This document shows, piece after piece, positions 49,728 through 61,759 of a stretch of 64,000 bases of DNA. The position numbers and the translations under genes were made by a program. Under the pieces are notes generated by a model, which worked only from the letters and a program-made list of their open reading frames with translations, did no database searches and was not told the origin of the DNA. Source of the stretch: Leucobacter celer subsp. astrifaciens (GTDB taxonomy: Bacteria > Actinomycetota > Actinomycetes > Actinomycetales > Microbacteriaceae); NCBI RefSeq assembly GCF_001273835.1, contig NZ_JHEI01000136.1, positions 434,001 to 498,000 of the forward strand, written 5' to 3'. Position 1 is the stretch's first letter, and the number at the start of each line of letters is the position of its first letter.

Positions 49728-49988
49728 GCGCAGCAGGCGGGGCAGGGGAGTGCGGGGCACCCTCACCAGGCCGCGCGCGACGCCGGGTGGCGCGTCCTGG
49801 TCTTCTCCTCCGAGGATGTGCTCGACGACCCCGTCGAGGCCGGCCGGAGCATGCTCCGATGCAGCGGGAGGACCGCACGCGCCGTGCGGCCGGTGCTGGC
49901 TCGGCTGCTCGAAGAGCGCTCGGGAAGCGATACCGAATCCGCGATACCCATTCGGAGCGTGAGCGCAGATGGTTCAGAATCGCGGTGA
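49728..49988 (+). pseudogene. Remnant of a DUF559-like (endonuclease-fold) gene
   Basis: The otherwise empty stretch 49694-50022 carries an open frame without a plausible start whose middle reads HQAARDAGWRVLVFSSEDVLDDPVEAGRSM (in part). The R-D-A-G-W-R-V-L-x-F-x-x-x-D-V-x-x-x-P pattern is the C-terminal end of DUF559/very-short-patch-repair-like proteins. The frame is closed upstream by a TGA at 49725, so the N-terminal catalytic part is missing. This looks like a decayed gene tail. Nothing else is seen in this stretch. Confidence 0.4.
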
Positions 49989-50022
49989 TTCGGAACCACC
50001 TGCGCGCACTCGGCAGCCCGGG

Positions 50023-50976
50023 TCAGTCAGCAGGCTCCGCCGCGGGAGCGGCGGGGCGCTTCAGCCGCAGCACCACGACGGTCATCGCCGCGGCCGTGAG
50101 AGATGCGAGCACCATGTGCACGCCGACGGCGAAGGGCGGCAGCCCGCTGCGGGCCTGGAAGACGCCGACCCCGATCTGCACGATCAGCACGGCGAGCAGC
50201 GCGATCGACCAGCGCAGCGGGCGCAGGCGCTTCGCCGCCGACCAGCCCACGAGCGCGAGCACGAGTGCGAGGGAGATGTAGCCGGGCCACGCGTGGATGT
50301 GGCTGAGCAGCGTCGCGTCGAAGCCGTCGCGCACGATGCTCTCGTCGCCCGAATGGGGGCCGGCACCGGTCGTGAGCACGCCGAAGAGCACCGTGATCGC
50401 CATGAAGAGCGTGGTGACGTGGGTCAGGATCGCGAAGCCCTTCGGCACGGCGCGCTCGCGAGGCAGGGGCGACTCGTACACGCGCACCAGATAGGCGGCG
50501 GTGATGCACACGATCACGAGCGAGACCGTGTAGTGGAAGCCCACCAGGTTCGCGTTGAGGTGCAGCCACACCACGAAGGCGCCCACGAGGGCCTGCAGCG
50601 CGACGAGTCCCAGCACCACCGTCGAGATGACGAAGAGGTCGCGGCGCTGGGCGCGGATGCGCCAGCTCAGCACCAGCACGAGGATGCCGATGATGAGCAG
50701 CGGCCCCGAGATCGTGCGATTGGTGAACTCGATGATGCCGTGGATGCCGAGTTCGGGGGTGGGGACGAGCGAGCCGGGGGTGCAGACGGGCCAGTCCGTG
50801 CAGCCGAGTCCCGATCCCGTGAGGCGCACGGTGCCGCCGGTGGCGATGATCGCCACGTTCAGCACGAAGGAGATCCACGCCGAGACCCGCAGGAGCCGGG
50901 AGGGAGCGACGGCACCCGGGTCGCGGGGCCTTCCGGTAACGGGTGCGGACCCGGCGGGTGTGGTCGCGGCGGACAA
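50023..50976 (-). CDS. ctaA: Heme A synthase
   Basis: The 317-aa membrane protein has about eight helices and hydroxylates/oxidises the heme O methyl group to make heme A. The conserved [18 protein letters not shown] segment holds the family's regulatory cysteine pair, [13 protein letters not shown] follows, and histidines occur in [20 protein letters not shown] and in the later HIHAWPGYI and HMVLASLTA, where heme-ligating histidines of the family lie. TTG 50976 is chosen because GAGGAG is 5 nt upstream; the open frame extends well past it without homology. It partners with ctaB, 2.4 kb away. Confidence 0.93.
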   Translation of the reverse strand: MSAATTPAGSAPVTGRPRDPGAVAPSRLLRVSAWISFVLNVAIIATGGTVRLTGSGLGCTDWPVCTPGSLVPTPELGIHGIIEFTNRTISGPLLIIGILVLVLSWRIRAQRRDLFVISTVVLGLVALQALVGAFVVWLHLNANLVGFHYTVSLVIVCITAAYLVRVYESPLPRERAVPKGFAILTHVTTLFMAITVLFGVLTTGAGPHSGDESIVRDGFDATLLSHIHAWPGYISLALVLALVGWSAAKRLRPLRWSIALLAVLIVQIGVGVFQARSGLPPFAVGVHMVLASLTAAAMTVVVLRLKRPAAPAAEPAD

Positions 50977-51047
50977 CAGAACTCCTCTCGACGGCCTCTC
51001 ATCTGTGCGCCCCTGGCGCGCCCCTCCCGTTATTCTCCGGGAGGCTG

Positions 51048-51053
51048 TAGAAT
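51048..51053 (+). promoter_or_regulatory. Candidate -10 hexamer for the suf operon
   Basis: TAGAAT lies in the ctaA-sufB gap and would give the operon a leader of about 170 nt. A divergent promoter for ctaA must be in the same 250-bp gap. Confidence 0.4.
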
Positions 51054-51226
51054 GGGAAGCTGTGGTTGCGTGCGGCGAACCGCCATCGGGTGCGAAGCAC
51101 CGGATCGGCCGGTTCCGTCCGAAGCCCAGACTACTGCACCGCTGCAGGGCCAGGACTGTGTGCCCGATCGATATTTTGGCGCGCACGCGGGGCCGGCCCG
51201 GCGAGACGAAGAATGAGGGAGGGATC

Positions 51227-52645
51227 ATGCCAGAGGTACTGATCGACCGACCCGAGCTTGAAGGCTTGGGCCAGTACGAGTTCGGCTGGCACGACAGCGA
51301 TGAGGCGGGCGCGATTGCCAAGCGCGGTCTCAGCGAGCAGGTCGTGCGTGAAATCTCGGCTCTGAAGAACGAACCGGAGTGGATGCTGCAGCGACGCCTG
51401 AAGGCGCTGCAGATCTTCGGGCGCAAGCCGATGCCGTCGTGGGGCGCGGATCTCTCCGAGATCGACTTCGACAACATCAAGTACTTCGTGCGCTCGACCG
51501 AGAAGCAGGCGACGAGCTGGGAAGAGCTTCCCGAGGAGATCAAGGAGACCTACGAGCGTCTCGGGATCCCCGAGGCCGAGCGCCAGCGCCTCGTCGCCGG
51601 CGTCGCGGCCCAGTACGAATCGGAGGTGGTGTACCACCAGATCCGCGAGGATCTCGAGGAGCAGGGCGTGCTCTTCCTCGACACCGACACCGCGCTGCGC
51701 GAGCACCCGGAGATCTTCGAGGAGTACTTCGGCACCGTCATCCCGTCGGGCGACAACAAGTTCGCCGCGCTGAACACGGCCGTGTGGTCGGGCGGTTCCT
51801 TCGTGTACGTGCCGAAGGGCGTGCACGTCGAGATCCCGCTGCAGGCCTACTTCCGCATCAACACGGAGAACATGGGCCAGTTCGAGCGCACGCTCATCAT
51901 CGCCGACGAGGGCAGCTACGTGCACTACATCGAGGGTTGCACGGCCCCGATCTACAAGTCGGACTCGCTGCACTCGGCCGTCGTCGAGATCATCGTGAAG
52001 AAGAACGCCCGCGTGCGGTACACGACCATCCAGAACTGGTCGAACAACGTCTACAACCTCGTCACCAAGCGCGCCGTGGCCGAAGAGGGCGCCACCATGG
52101 AGTGGGTCGACGGCAACATCGGCTCGAAGGTCACGATGAAGTACCCGTCGATCTACCTGACGGGCGAGCACGCCAAGGGCGAGACCCTGTCGGTGGCCTT
52201 CGCGGGCCCCGGCCAGCACCAGGACACCGGCGCGAAGATGATCCACCTCGCGCCCAACACGAAGTCCTCGATCCTCGCGAAGTCGATCGCCCGCGGCGGT
52301 GGACGCACCGGCTACCGGGGCGAGGTGCGCGTCGAGGCGACCGCTCATCACTCCGCGAACTCGGTGGTCTGCGACGCGCTGCTCGTCGATACGATCTCGC
52401 GTAGCGACACCTACCCGGCGATCGACATCCGCACCGACGACGCGGAGCTCGGCCACGAGGCCACGGTCTCCCGCGTCAGCGAGGAACAGCTGTTCTATCT
52501 CATGAGCCGCGGCATGGCAGAGGAAGAGGGCATGGCGATGATCGTGCGCGGCTTCATCGAGCCGATCGCGCGCGAGCTGCCCATGGAATACGCCCTCGAA
52601 CTGAACAAGCTCATCGAGATGGGCATGGAAGGATCCGTCGGATAA
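51227..52645 (+). CDS. sufB: Fe-S cluster assembly protein SufB
   Basis: The 472-aa protein is the scaffold core of the SufBCD complex that builds iron-sulfur clusters. Family landmarks are [74 protein letters not shown] (with the conserved cysteine) and [22 protein letters not shown]. The beta-helix core is intact. ATG 51227 follows GGAGGGA. The stop overlaps the sufD start by one base (TAATG). Confidence 0.96.
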   Translation: MPEVLIDRPELEGLGQYEFGWHDSDEAGAIAKRGLSEQVVREISALKNEPEWMLQRRLKALQIFGRKPMPSWGADLSEIDFDNIKYFVRSTEKQATSWEELPEEIKETYERLGIPEAERQRLVAGVAAQYESEVVYHQIREDLEEQGVLFLDTDTALREHPEIFEEYFGTVIPSGDNKFAALNTAVWSGGSFVYVPKGVHVEIPLQAYFRINTENMGQFERTLIIADEGSYVHYIEGCTAPIYKSDSLHSAVVEIIVKKNARVRYTTIQNWSNNVYNLVTKRAVAEEGATMEWVDGNIGSKVTMKYPSIYLTGEHAKGETLSVAFAGPGQHQDTGAKMIHLAPNTKSSILAKSIARGGGRTGYRGEVRVEATAHHSANSVVCDALLVDTISRSDTYPAIDIRTDDAELGHEATVSRVSEEQLFYLMSRGMAEEEGMAMIVRGFIEPIARELPMEYALELNKLIEMGMEGSVG

Positions 52646-53874
52646 TGACCGAAGCTGTTGCAACCACAGAGACTGCTCAGCATGGCCTGACCGCCCACTC
52701 GGACGGCGACTGGGCGAACCGGATTCCGGTGCAGACCCGTTCGGATCGCCCCAAGTCGACCGACGTCGCCGCCTTCGAACGGGTGACGGGTCGCGAGGCG
52801 GTCTGGAAGTTCACGCCGATCGCGAAGCTCGACGCCCTGCTGAACGGTGAACTGGACGGCTCCCGCCTCCCGGTCTCCGTTTCTGTGCATACTGCCGCAG
52901 GCGCCGTGAGCGAGGTCGCCGGCGTCGCATCGGAGTGGATCGCCCGCGACGATGCCCGCATCGGCCGCGCGGGCATCCCCGAGGAGCGCGGCGCGGCCGC
53001 GGCCTGGGGGGCGTTCGGCGAGGCTCACCTCGTGACCCTGTCCGCGCCCTCGAACGGCGCCGAGGAGAAGGTCACGGCGATCGTCACCCGCGACGCGCTC
53101 GACTCCGCCCCCCGGGCGGGGCACACGATCATCGAGGCCGCGCCGCAGAGCGAGAGCCTCGTGATCCTCGAGAACACGGGCGCCGCCCAGCTCTCCGAGA
53201 ACGTGGAGATCGTGGTCGGCGACGGCGCGAAGCTGACCGTCGTGAGCGTCCAGCAGTGGGCCGACGACGCGATCCACCTCGCGAGCCACTACGCCACGGT
53301 GGGGCGCGACGCGTCGCTGACCCACATCGTGGTCTCGCTCGGCGGCGAGGTCGTGCGCCTCAACCCGTCGATCCACCTCGATCACGAGGGCGCGAACGGC
53401 GAGGCGCTGGGCGCCTACTTCGCCGATGCCGGCCAGCACCTGGAGCACCAGGTCTACCTGGATCACGACGCGCCGCACACCCGCAGCCGCGTCACCTACA
53501 AGGGGGCGCTGCAGGGCGAGGGGGCGCACACCGTGTGGATCGGCGACGTGCTGATCCGCAACAACGCCACCGGCACCGACAGCTACGAGCAGAACCGCAA
53601 CCTCGTGCTCAGCGAAGGTACTCGCGCCGACTCGATCCCCAACCTGGAGATCGAGACCGGCGACATCGAGGGGGCGGGGCACGCCTCGGCGACGGGCCGC
53701 TTCGACGACGAGCACATCTTCTACCTGCAGAGCCGCGGCATCTCCGAGGAGGAGGCGCGCAAGCTCGTGGTGCGCGGCTTCCTGCTCGAGGTCATCGCCC
53801 AGATCGGCGACGAGGCGACCGAGGAGCGGCTGCAAGCCGCCGTCGAGGCCGAACTGGCGGAGTCCGTCAAGTAA
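52645..53874 (+). CDS. sufD: Fe-S cluster assembly protein SufD
   Basis: The 409-aa partner of SufB in the SufBCD complex. The C-terminal half has the SufB/D beta-helix pattern (HLEHQVYLDHDAPHTRSRVTYKGALQGEGAHTVWIGDVLIRNNATGTDSYEQNRNLVLSEGTRADSIPNLEIETGDIEGAGHASATGRF), including the conserved histidine in GAGHAS. The N-terminal 150 residues are divergent, as usual. It overlaps sufB and the ferredoxin gene by single bases, so the operon is tightly packed. Confidence 0.95.
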   Translation: MTEAVATTETAQHGLTAHSDGDWANRIPVQTRSDRPKSTDVAAFERVTGREAVWKFTPIAKLDALLNGELDGSRLPVSVSVHTAAGAVSEVAGVASEWIARDDARIGRAGIPEERGAAAAWGAFGEAHLVTLSAPSNGAEEKVTAIVTRDALDSAPRAGHTIIEAAPQSESLVILENTGAAQLSENVEIVVGDGAKLTVVSVQQWADDAIHLASHYATVGRDASLTHIVVSLGGEVVRLNPSIHLDHEGANGEALGAYFADAGQHLEHQVYLDHDAPHTRSRVTYKGALQGEGAHTVWIGDVLIRNNATGTDSYEQNRNLVLSEGTRADSIPNLEIETGDIEGAGHASATGRFDDEHIFYLQSRGISEEEARKLVVRGFLLEVIAQIGDEATEERLQAAVEAELAESVK

Positions 53875-54202
53875 TGGCTCGTCACAGGGTGCTCGCGGTG
53901 AGCGATCTGGTGCAGGATCAGGCGACGCGCGTCGTCGTCGACGATGTGCCGATCGCCGTGGTGCTGGACTCGCAGGGCGAGGTCCACGCCATCGGCGACA
54001 CCTGCACCCACGGACAGATCAGCCTGTCCGAGGGATTCGTCGAGGACGACACGCTCGAGTGCTGGGCCCACGGGTCCGCGTTCTCGCTGCGCACAGGCGT
54101 CCCGCAGAACCTCCCGGCGTACGAGCCGGTTCCCGTCTACGTTGTCGAGATCGAAGACGGCGACGTGTACATCGACCCCAACGTTACGAAAGAGATTGAA
54201 CA

Positions 54203-54206
<4 letters not shown>
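53874..54206 (+). CDS. Rieske-type [2Fe-2S] ferredoxin of the suf operon
   Basis: The 110-aa protein has the Rieske cluster motif: C-T-H in [11 protein letters not shown] and C-x2-H in [12 protein letters not shown], 17 residues apart, binding a [2Fe-2S] cluster through two cysteines and two histidines. Proteins of this type sit between sufD and sufC in Actinobacteria and may supply electrons to the assembly machine. It starts on the last base of the sufD stop (TAATG) and overlaps sufC by ATGA. Confidence 0.93.
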
Positions 54207-54967
<761 letters not shown>

Positions 54968-54993
54968 CGCCGGCCTGGTCTAGGCTGGTTCTC

Positions 54994-55344
54994 ATGAGCG
55001 ACGAAGCAACGACCGTTCCGCTGTCGATCGATCCGGAGTTCCGCGAACAGGCGATCGAGGCGCTGAAGAACGTCTCCGATCCCGAGCTGGGCGTGAACAT
55101 CGTCGACCTGGGCCTGATCTACGATCTGGCCTTCGACGAGGAGCACGACGCGCTGGTCATCAGCATGACGCTCACGAGCGCGGGATGCCCGCTCACCGAC
55201 GTCATCGAGAACGACATCGCGGAGGCCCTCGACGGGCTCGTGACGGCGTTCCGCATCAACTGGGTGTGGATGCCGCCGTGGACCCCGGAGCGGATCACCG
55301 ACGACGGTCGGGACATGATGCGAGCTCTCGGGTTCGCCATCTAG
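54994..55344 (+). CDS. Metal-sulfur cluster assembly factor SufT (MIP18/DUF59 family)
   Basis: The 116-aa protein has the DUF59 core: ALKNVSDPELGVNIVDLGLIYDLAFDEEHDALVISMTLTSAGCPLTDVIENDI. The conserved cysteine in TSAGCPL is thought to help insert Fe-S clusters into target proteins. It follows sufC by 26 nt. TAGGCT (54981-54986) ends 7 nt before the ATG, so it may also have its own leaderless promoter. The zwf gene starts at the very next base after its stop. Confidence 0.93.
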   Translation: MSDEATTVPLSIDPEFREQAIEALKNVSDPELGVNIVDLGLIYDLAFDEEHDALVISMTLTSAGCPLTDVIENDIAEALDGLVTAFRINWVWMPPWTPERITDDGRDMMRALGFAI

Positions 55345-56877
55345 ATGGGCCCTACCAACCCGCTGCGCTCGCCCGACGATCCTCGCCTGAGCAGGATCGC
55401 CGGGCCGAGTGCGCTCGTGATCTTCGGCGTCACGGGCGACCTCTCGCGCAAGAAGCTGATGCCGGCCGTGTACGACCTCGCGAATCGCGGGCTGCTCCCT
55501 CCGGGGTTCGCCCTCGTCGGCTTCGCGCGACGCGACTGGGCGGACCGCGACTTCGCCGAGATCGTGCACGACGCGGTGCGGAAGCACGCGAGAACGCCGT
55601 TCCGCGAGGAGACCTGGCGGCAGCTCGCCCAGGGCATCCGCTTCGTGCAGGGGCAGTTCGACGACCCCGCGGCCTACCGCCGGCTGCGCGACACGGTGGA
55701 CGCGCTCGATCGCGAGCGCGGCACGATGGGCAACCACGCCTTCTATCTGTCGATCCCTCCGCGGATGTTCCCGGAGGTCGCCCAGCAGCTGAGCAGCACG
55801 GGACTCGTGGATCGCACGAGCGAGGATCAGCGCTGGCGACGGGTGATCATCGAGAAGCCGTTCGGGCACGATCTCGCCTCGGCCCGGGCTCTGAACGATG
55901 CCCTGGAGTCGGCGTTCCCCGCCGACTCGATCTTCCGCATCGACCACTATCTCGGCAAGGAGACGGTGCAGAACATCCTCTCGCTCCGCTTCGCGAACAC
56001 GATGTACGAGCCGATCTGGAACCGCAACTACGTCGATCACGTGCAGATCACCATGGCCGAGGACATCGGGGTCGGCGGCCGGGCGGGCTACTACGACGGG
56101 GTCGGAGCGGCCAGGGACGTGATCCAGAACCACCTGCTGCAGCTGCTCGCGCTCACCGCGATGGAGGAGCCGATCAGCCTGAGCGCCGAGCACCTGCGCG
56201 CCGAGAAGGAGAAGGTGCTCGAGGCCGTCAAGCTGCCGGAGGACCTCGCCGCGGCGGTCGCCAGGGGGCAGTACGCCGGAGGATGGCAGGGCGGCGAGGA
56301 GGTCACCGGCTTCCTCGACGAGGACGGCATGGATCCGGGATCCCGCACCGAGACCTACGCGGCGATGAAGCTCCACGTCAACACCCGCCGCTGGGCCGGC
56401 GTGCCCTTCTACCTGCGCACCGGTAAGCGCCTCGGGCGTCGTGTCACCGAGATCGCCGTCGTGTTCCGCAAGGAGGCCGGCGAGCTCTTCGGCAAGGCCG
56501 AGACGACCGAGCAGGGCTCGAACGCGCTCGTCATCCGGGTGCAGCCGGACGAGGGGATCACGATCCGCTTCGGCGCGAAGGTGCCCGGCACCGCCGCCCG
56601 GGTGCGCGACGTGACGATGGACTTCGGATACGGGCACGCCTTCACGGAGGCGAGCCCCGAGGCCTACGAGCGACTGATCCTGGACGTGCTGCTGGGCGAC
56701 GCCCCGCTCTTCCCCCGGCAGCGGGAGGTGGAGCTGTCGTGGCGGATCCTCGACCCGGTCGAGGAGTACTGGGCCGGGCTGGACGAGCCGCTCGAGCAGT
56801 ACGCACCCGGCTCGTGGGGACCCGACGCCGCGCGGGAGCTGCTCGCGCGGGATGGACGCAGCTGGAGGCGACCGTGA
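55345..56877 (+). CDS. zwf: Glucose-6-phosphate 1-dehydrogenase
   Basis: The 510-aa enzyme oxidises glucose-6-phosphate to 6-phosphogluconolactone, making NADPH. The coenzyme-binding loop is VIFGVTGDLSRKKLMPAVYDL, and the substrate site RIDHYLGKETVQNI includes the catalytic-site histidine segment. RYQFGLAY-type and C-terminal motifs are present in divergent form (VEEYWAGLDEPLEQYAPGSWGP). It begins directly after the sufT stop and overlaps opcA by GTGA, so zwf-opcA-gnd-pgl appear to form one operon. Confidence 0.97.
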   Translation: MGPTNPLRSPDDPRLSRIAGPSALVIFGVTGDLSRKKLMPAVYDLANRGLLPPGFALVGFARRDWADRDFAEIVHDAVRKHARTPFREETWRQLAQGIRFVQGQFDDPAAYRRLRDTVDALDRERGTMGNHAFYLSIPPRMFPEVAQQLSSTGLVDRTSEDQRWRRVIIEKPFGHDLASARALNDALESAFPADSIFRIDHYLGKETVQNILSLRFANTMYEPIWNRNYVDHVQITMAEDIGVGGRAGYYDGVGAARDVIQNHLLQLLALTAMEEPISLSAEHLRAEKEKVLEAVKLPEDLAAAVARGQYAGGWQGGEEVTGFLDEDGMDPGSRTETYAAMKLHVNTRRWAGVPFYLRTGKRLGRRVTEIAVVFRKEAGELFGKAETTEQGSNALVIRVQPDEGITIRFGAKVPGTAARVRDVTMDFGYGHAFTEASPEAYERLILDVLLGDAPLFPRQREVELSWRILDPVEEYWAGLDEPLEQYAPGSWGPDAARELLARDGRSWRRP

Positions 56878-57842
56878 TCGAAGAGCTTCCCGGAACGAGC
56901 GTCAGCGCGGTCGCACGTCGTCTCGTGTCGATGCGGCAGGAGAGCGGCGTCGCCGCGCTGGGACGGGTGCTGACGCTCGTGATCGCCGCCACCGGGCCCC
57001 TCGACGAGGCGGTGGTCGAGGCCGCGAATCACGCGTCGAACGAGCATCCCATGCGCGTGATCGTGCTGCTCACCCGGCCGGAGGGCCCGGCGCGCCTCGA
57101 CGCCGAGATCCGAGTCGGCGCCGACGCCGGCGCGAGCGAGGTCGTGGTGCTGCGGGCCTACGGCGAGGCGAGCACCGGGATCGAGAGCCTCGTCACGGGC
57201 CTGCTGCTGCCCGATGCGCCGGTCGTCGTGTGGTGGCCGGCCGCCGCCCCGGAGCGCCCCGGCTCGGATCCGCTCGGCCGCATCGCGCAGCGCAGGATCA
57301 CCGACAGCGCCTCGATCACCGACGCCGCGGAGCAGGTGCGGCGCATCGCCGCCTACTCGGCGGGGGACACCGACCTCGCCTGGACGCGCGTCACACGGTG
57401 GCGCGAGTACCTCGCCGCAGTGCTCGACCAGCCGCCCTTCGACCCGGTGACGTCGGTGGAGGTCGTCGGAGCCGCGGGGTCGATGTCGACCCAGCTGCTC
57501 GCGGCCTGGCTCCAGCTCGCCCTGGACGTGCCCACCACCTGCCGGCTGCCAGACGGCAACCACCCGGCGGAGGGGGTGCGCTCGGTCACGCTGTCACGGG
57601 CCACCGGCGACGCGGTGCTGGAGCGGGTCTCCGGATCGCAGACCCTCCTGCGGCAGCCGGGCCACCCGACCCACGAGATCGTGCTGCCGCGCCGCACGCT
57701 GAGCGAGTGCCTCGCGGAAGAGCTGCGCCGACTCGACGAGGACGTCATGTACCGGCGCGTGCTCGAGCGGCTGGGCCGCATCCGGTCGGCGCAGGCGGCG
57801 AAGGACAACCGAACGAGTGAATGGAGCACGGAAGATGACTGA
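56874..57842 (+). CDS. opcA: Glucose-6-phosphate dehydrogenase assembly protein OpcA
   Basis: OpcA is an actinobacterial and cyanobacterial protein needed for assembly and activity of Zwf. The 322-aa product carries GLLLPDAPVVVWWPAAAPERPGSDPLGRIAQRRITDSA and WTRVTRWREYLAAVLDQPPFDPVTSVEV, diagnostic of the family. GTG 56874 overlaps the zwf stop with GGAGG upstream; the open frame continues upstream inside zwf but is out of frame with the family start. It overlaps gnd by 8 bases. Confidence 0.94.
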   Translation: MIEELPGTSVSAVARRLVSMRQESGVAALGRVLTLVIAATGPLDEAVVEAANHASNEHPMRVIVLLTRPEGPARLDAEIRVGADAGASEVVVLRAYGEASTGIESLVTGLLLPDAPVVVWWPAAAPERPGSDPLGRIAQRRITDSASITDAAEQVRRIAAYSAGDTDLAWTRVTRWREYLAAVLDQPPFDPVTSVEVVGAAGSMSTQLLAAWLQLALDVPTTCRLPDGNHPAEGVRSVTLSRATGDAVLERVSGSQTLLRQPGHPTHEIVLPRRTLSECLAEELRRLDEDVMYRRVLERLGRIRSAQAAKDNRTSEWSTEDD

Positions 57843-59286
57843 GCCCGGAACGCGCGAGCGCACCGCGAACATCGGCGTGGTCGGCCTGGCGGTCATGGGC
57901 GCGAATCTCGCGCGCAACCTGGCCAGCCGCGAGGGGAACACCGTGGCGGTGCTCAACCGCAGCCGCGGGCGCACCGAGGCGCTGGTGGCCGAGCACCCCG
58001 AGGCGGGATTCGTGCCCGCGTACTCCTACGAGGAGTTCGCCGCGAGCCTCTCGCGCCCGCGCACCGCGATCATCATGGTCCAGGCCGGAGCCGCGACCGA
58101 CGCCACCATCGAAGAGCTCGTGCGCGTCTTCGAGCCGGGCGACATCATCGTCGACGGGGGCAACGCCTACTTCCCGGACACGATCCGCCGCGAGCGGGCG
58201 GTGCGCGAGACGGGCATCAACTTCGTGGGCGCGGGCATCTCCGGCGGCGAGGAGGGCGCGCTGAACGGCCCCAGCATCATGCCGGGCGGTTCGGACGAGG
58301 CCTGGGAGACGCTCGGCCCGATCCTGCGGTCCATCGCAGCGGTCGCCGAGGGCGAGCCGTGCGTGGCGCACATGGGTCACGACGGCGCCGGGCACTTCGT
58401 GAAGATGGTGCACAACGGCATCGAGTACGCCGACATGCAGCTGATCGCGGAGGCCTACGATCTGATCCGTCGCGGCACGGGGAAGAGTCCCGCGGAGATC
58501 GCGGAGGTCTTCGCGGAGTGGAACGGGGGCGAACTCGAGTCGTACCTCATCGAGATCACGGCCGAGGTGCTCAGGCAGGTCGACGCGGCGACGGGCGAGC
58601 CGCTCGTCGACGTGATCCTCGATCAGGCGGGTGCGAAGGGCACCGGCGCCTGGACCGTGCAGACCGCGCTGTCGCTCGGCGTGCCGGTCTCGGGCATCGC
58701 GGAGGCGACCTTCGCGCGCTCCCTCTCCTCCCACCCCGAGCAGCGCGACGCCGCAGCGGGACTGCCGGGCCCGGCCGAGATCCCGGCTCCGTCCGATCAG
58801 GCCGAGTTCATCGAGGACGTGCGCCAGGCGCTCTACGCCTCGAAGATCGTCGCCTACTCGCAGGGCTTCGACGAGATCCGCGCGGGAGCCGCCGAGTACG
58901 ACTGGAGCATCGACCTCGGCTCCGTCGCGCGCATCTGGCGCGCCGGCTGCATCATCCGCGCCCAGTTCCTCAACCGGATCGCCGACGCCTACGCGGAGCA
59001 GCCGGAGCTGCCTCTGCTCATGGCCGCGCCCTACTTCGCCGAGGCGCTCGGCCGCGGGCAGGAGGCGTGGCGCCGCGTCGTGACGCACGCCACCCGCGCG
59101 GGCATCCCTGCCCCCGCGTTCTCGTCGTCGCTCGCCTACTACGACGGCCTGCGCGCCGAGCGGCTGCCCGCCGCGCTCGTGCAGGGGCAGCGCGACTTCT
59201 TCGGGGCGCACACCTACCGGCGCATCGACCGGCCCGGCAGCTTCCACACGCTGTGGTCGGGCGACCGCTCGGAGATCGAGGCCTAG
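57835..59286 (+). CDS. gnd: 6-phosphogluconate dehydrogenase
   Basis: The 483-aa enzyme decarboxylates 6-phosphogluconate to ribulose-5-phosphate with NADP+. The Rossmann start is GVVGLAVMGANLARNLASRE, followed by IIVDGGNAYFPDT, the substrate motif GAGISGGEEGALNGPSIMPGG, and HFVKMVHNGIEYADMQLIAEAY; the C-terminal dimer tail ends DFFGAHTYRRIDRPGSFHTLW. Length is normal. ATG 57835 is preferred to GTG 57817 because GGAG lies 8 nt upstream. Its place between opcA and pgl is unusual: many Actinobacteria have gnd elsewhere. Confidence 0.97.
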   Translation: MTEPGTRERTANIGVVGLAVMGANLARNLASREGNTVAVLNRSRGRTEALVAEHPEAGFVPAYSYEEFAASLSRPRTAIIMVQAGAATDATIEELVRVFEPGDIIVDGGNAYFPDTIRRERAVRETGINFVGAGISGGEEGALNGPSIMPGGSDEAWETLGPILRSIAAVAEGEPCVAHMGHDGAGHFVKMVHNGIEYADMQLIAEAYDLIRRGTGKSPAEIAEVFAEWNGGELESYLIEITAEVLRQVDAATGEPLVDVILDQAGAKGTGAWTVQTALSLGVPVSGIAEATFARSLSSHPEQRDAAAGLPGPAEIPAPSDQAEFIEDVRQALYASKIVAYSQGFDEIRAGAAEYDWSIDLGSVARIWRAGCIIRAQFLNRIADAYAEQPELPLLMAAPYFAEALGRGQEAWRRVVTHATRAGIPAPAFSSSLAYYDGLRAERLPAALVQGQRDFFGAHTYRRIDRPGSFHTLWSGDRSEIEA

Positions 59287-59289
59287 CCG

Positions 59290-60033
59290 ATGCCCTCTCC
59301 GCTGCGCATCGCGCGCGTCACCGACCTCGCAGCGCTCGGCGCGGCGGTCGCCGACGCACTGGTCGCGGGGTGCCGAGCCCGGCAGGCGCAGGGCGAGGTG
59401 CCCTGCATCGTGCTCACCGGGGGCAGCGGGGGAGAGCGGGTGCTGCGGGATCTCGCCGCGCACGCCGAGCTCGGCTCCGTCGACTGGCGGCGGGTGCGCT
59501 TCCTCTGGGGCGATGAGCGCTGGGTGCCGCAGGGGCACGAGGATCGCAACGACAAGCTCGCCGACGACACGCTGTTCGCGGCGGTGGAGACGGATCCCGC
59601 GCTCGTGCACCGCATTCCCGCCGCTGACTCGGGGCTGCCGCTCGATGCCGCAGCAGCCGCCTACGCCGACCTCGTCGCGGGGATCGACCGCATCGACTTC
59701 GCCCTCAGCGGCGTCGGCCCCGACGGGCACGTCGCATCGCTCTTCCCCGGCCGCGAGGACCTGCTGCTCGTCGGCCCGGATGTCGTGGACGCGATCCCGG
59801 TGCGCGACTCGCCGAAGCCGCCGCCCGAGCGCATCTCGCTGACCCTCCCGGCGCTGAACCGCGCGGAGCACACGTGGTTGATCGCGGCCGGTGCGGCCAA
59901 GGCGGAGGCCGTGGGGCGGATCGTGGCGCGCGACGAGCCGGTGCTGCCGGCCGCGCGCCTCAGCGGCACCGTCGAGACGGTGATCTGGGCCGACGACGCC
60001 GCGCTCAGCATCGTCGACGCGAGCGGCCGGTAG
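59290..60033 (+). CDS. pgl: 6-phosphogluconolactonase
   Basis: The 247-aa hydrolase opens 6-phosphogluconolactone, closing the oxidative pentose phosphate branch between zwf and gnd. Family features are IVLTGGSGGERVLRDLA, RVRFLWGDERWVPQGHEDRNDKLADDTLF and FALSGVGPDGHVASLFPG (the GVGPDGHxASLFPG signature). It starts 3 nt after the gnd stop. A TAGACT hexamer overlaps its stop codon and may serve the next gene. Confidence 0.95.
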   Translation: MPSPLRIARVTDLAALGAAVADALVAGCRARQAQGEVPCIVLTGGSGGERVLRDLAAHAELGSVDWRRVRFLWGDERWVPQGHEDRNDKLADDTLFAAVETDPALVHRIPAADSGLPLDAAAAAYADLVAGIDRIDFALSGVGPDGHVASLFPGREDLLLVGPDVVDAIPVRDSPKPPPERISLTLPALNRAEHTWLIAAGAAKAEAVGRIVARDEPVLPAARLSGTVETVIWADDAALSIVDASGR

Positions 60034-60036
60034 ACT
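60031..60036 (+). promoter_or_regulatory. Candidate -10 hexamer for the ABC-F gene
   Basis: TAGACT overlaps the pgl stop codon and would give a leader of about 50 nt with GAGGAG before the ATG. Confidence 0.4.
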
Positions 60037-60093
60037 AGCGAGGTTGTCCACCGATCGGGTCGTAGACCCGGCATCTCCGAGGAGCCCCGCAGC

Positions 60094-61692
<1,599 letters not shown>

Positions 61693-61705
61693 CCGGTAGA
61701 GGCGC

Positions 61706-61752
61706 GGGCGGAGCGGGCGGCACCGGCAACAGTGCTCCGGGCCGCTCCGCCC
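61706..61752. terminator. Terminator between ABC-F gene and exporter genes
   Basis: An 11-bp perfect stem (61706-61716 with 61742-61752) with a 25-nt loop lies between convergent genes and can end both transcripts. Confidence 0.55.
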
Positions 61753-61759
61753 GAGCCGC

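Noticed and set aside
50977..51226. sufR-type regulator before sufB
   Set aside because: The gap is only 250 bp and carries no frame with a helix-turn-helix or Fe-S cysteine pattern.
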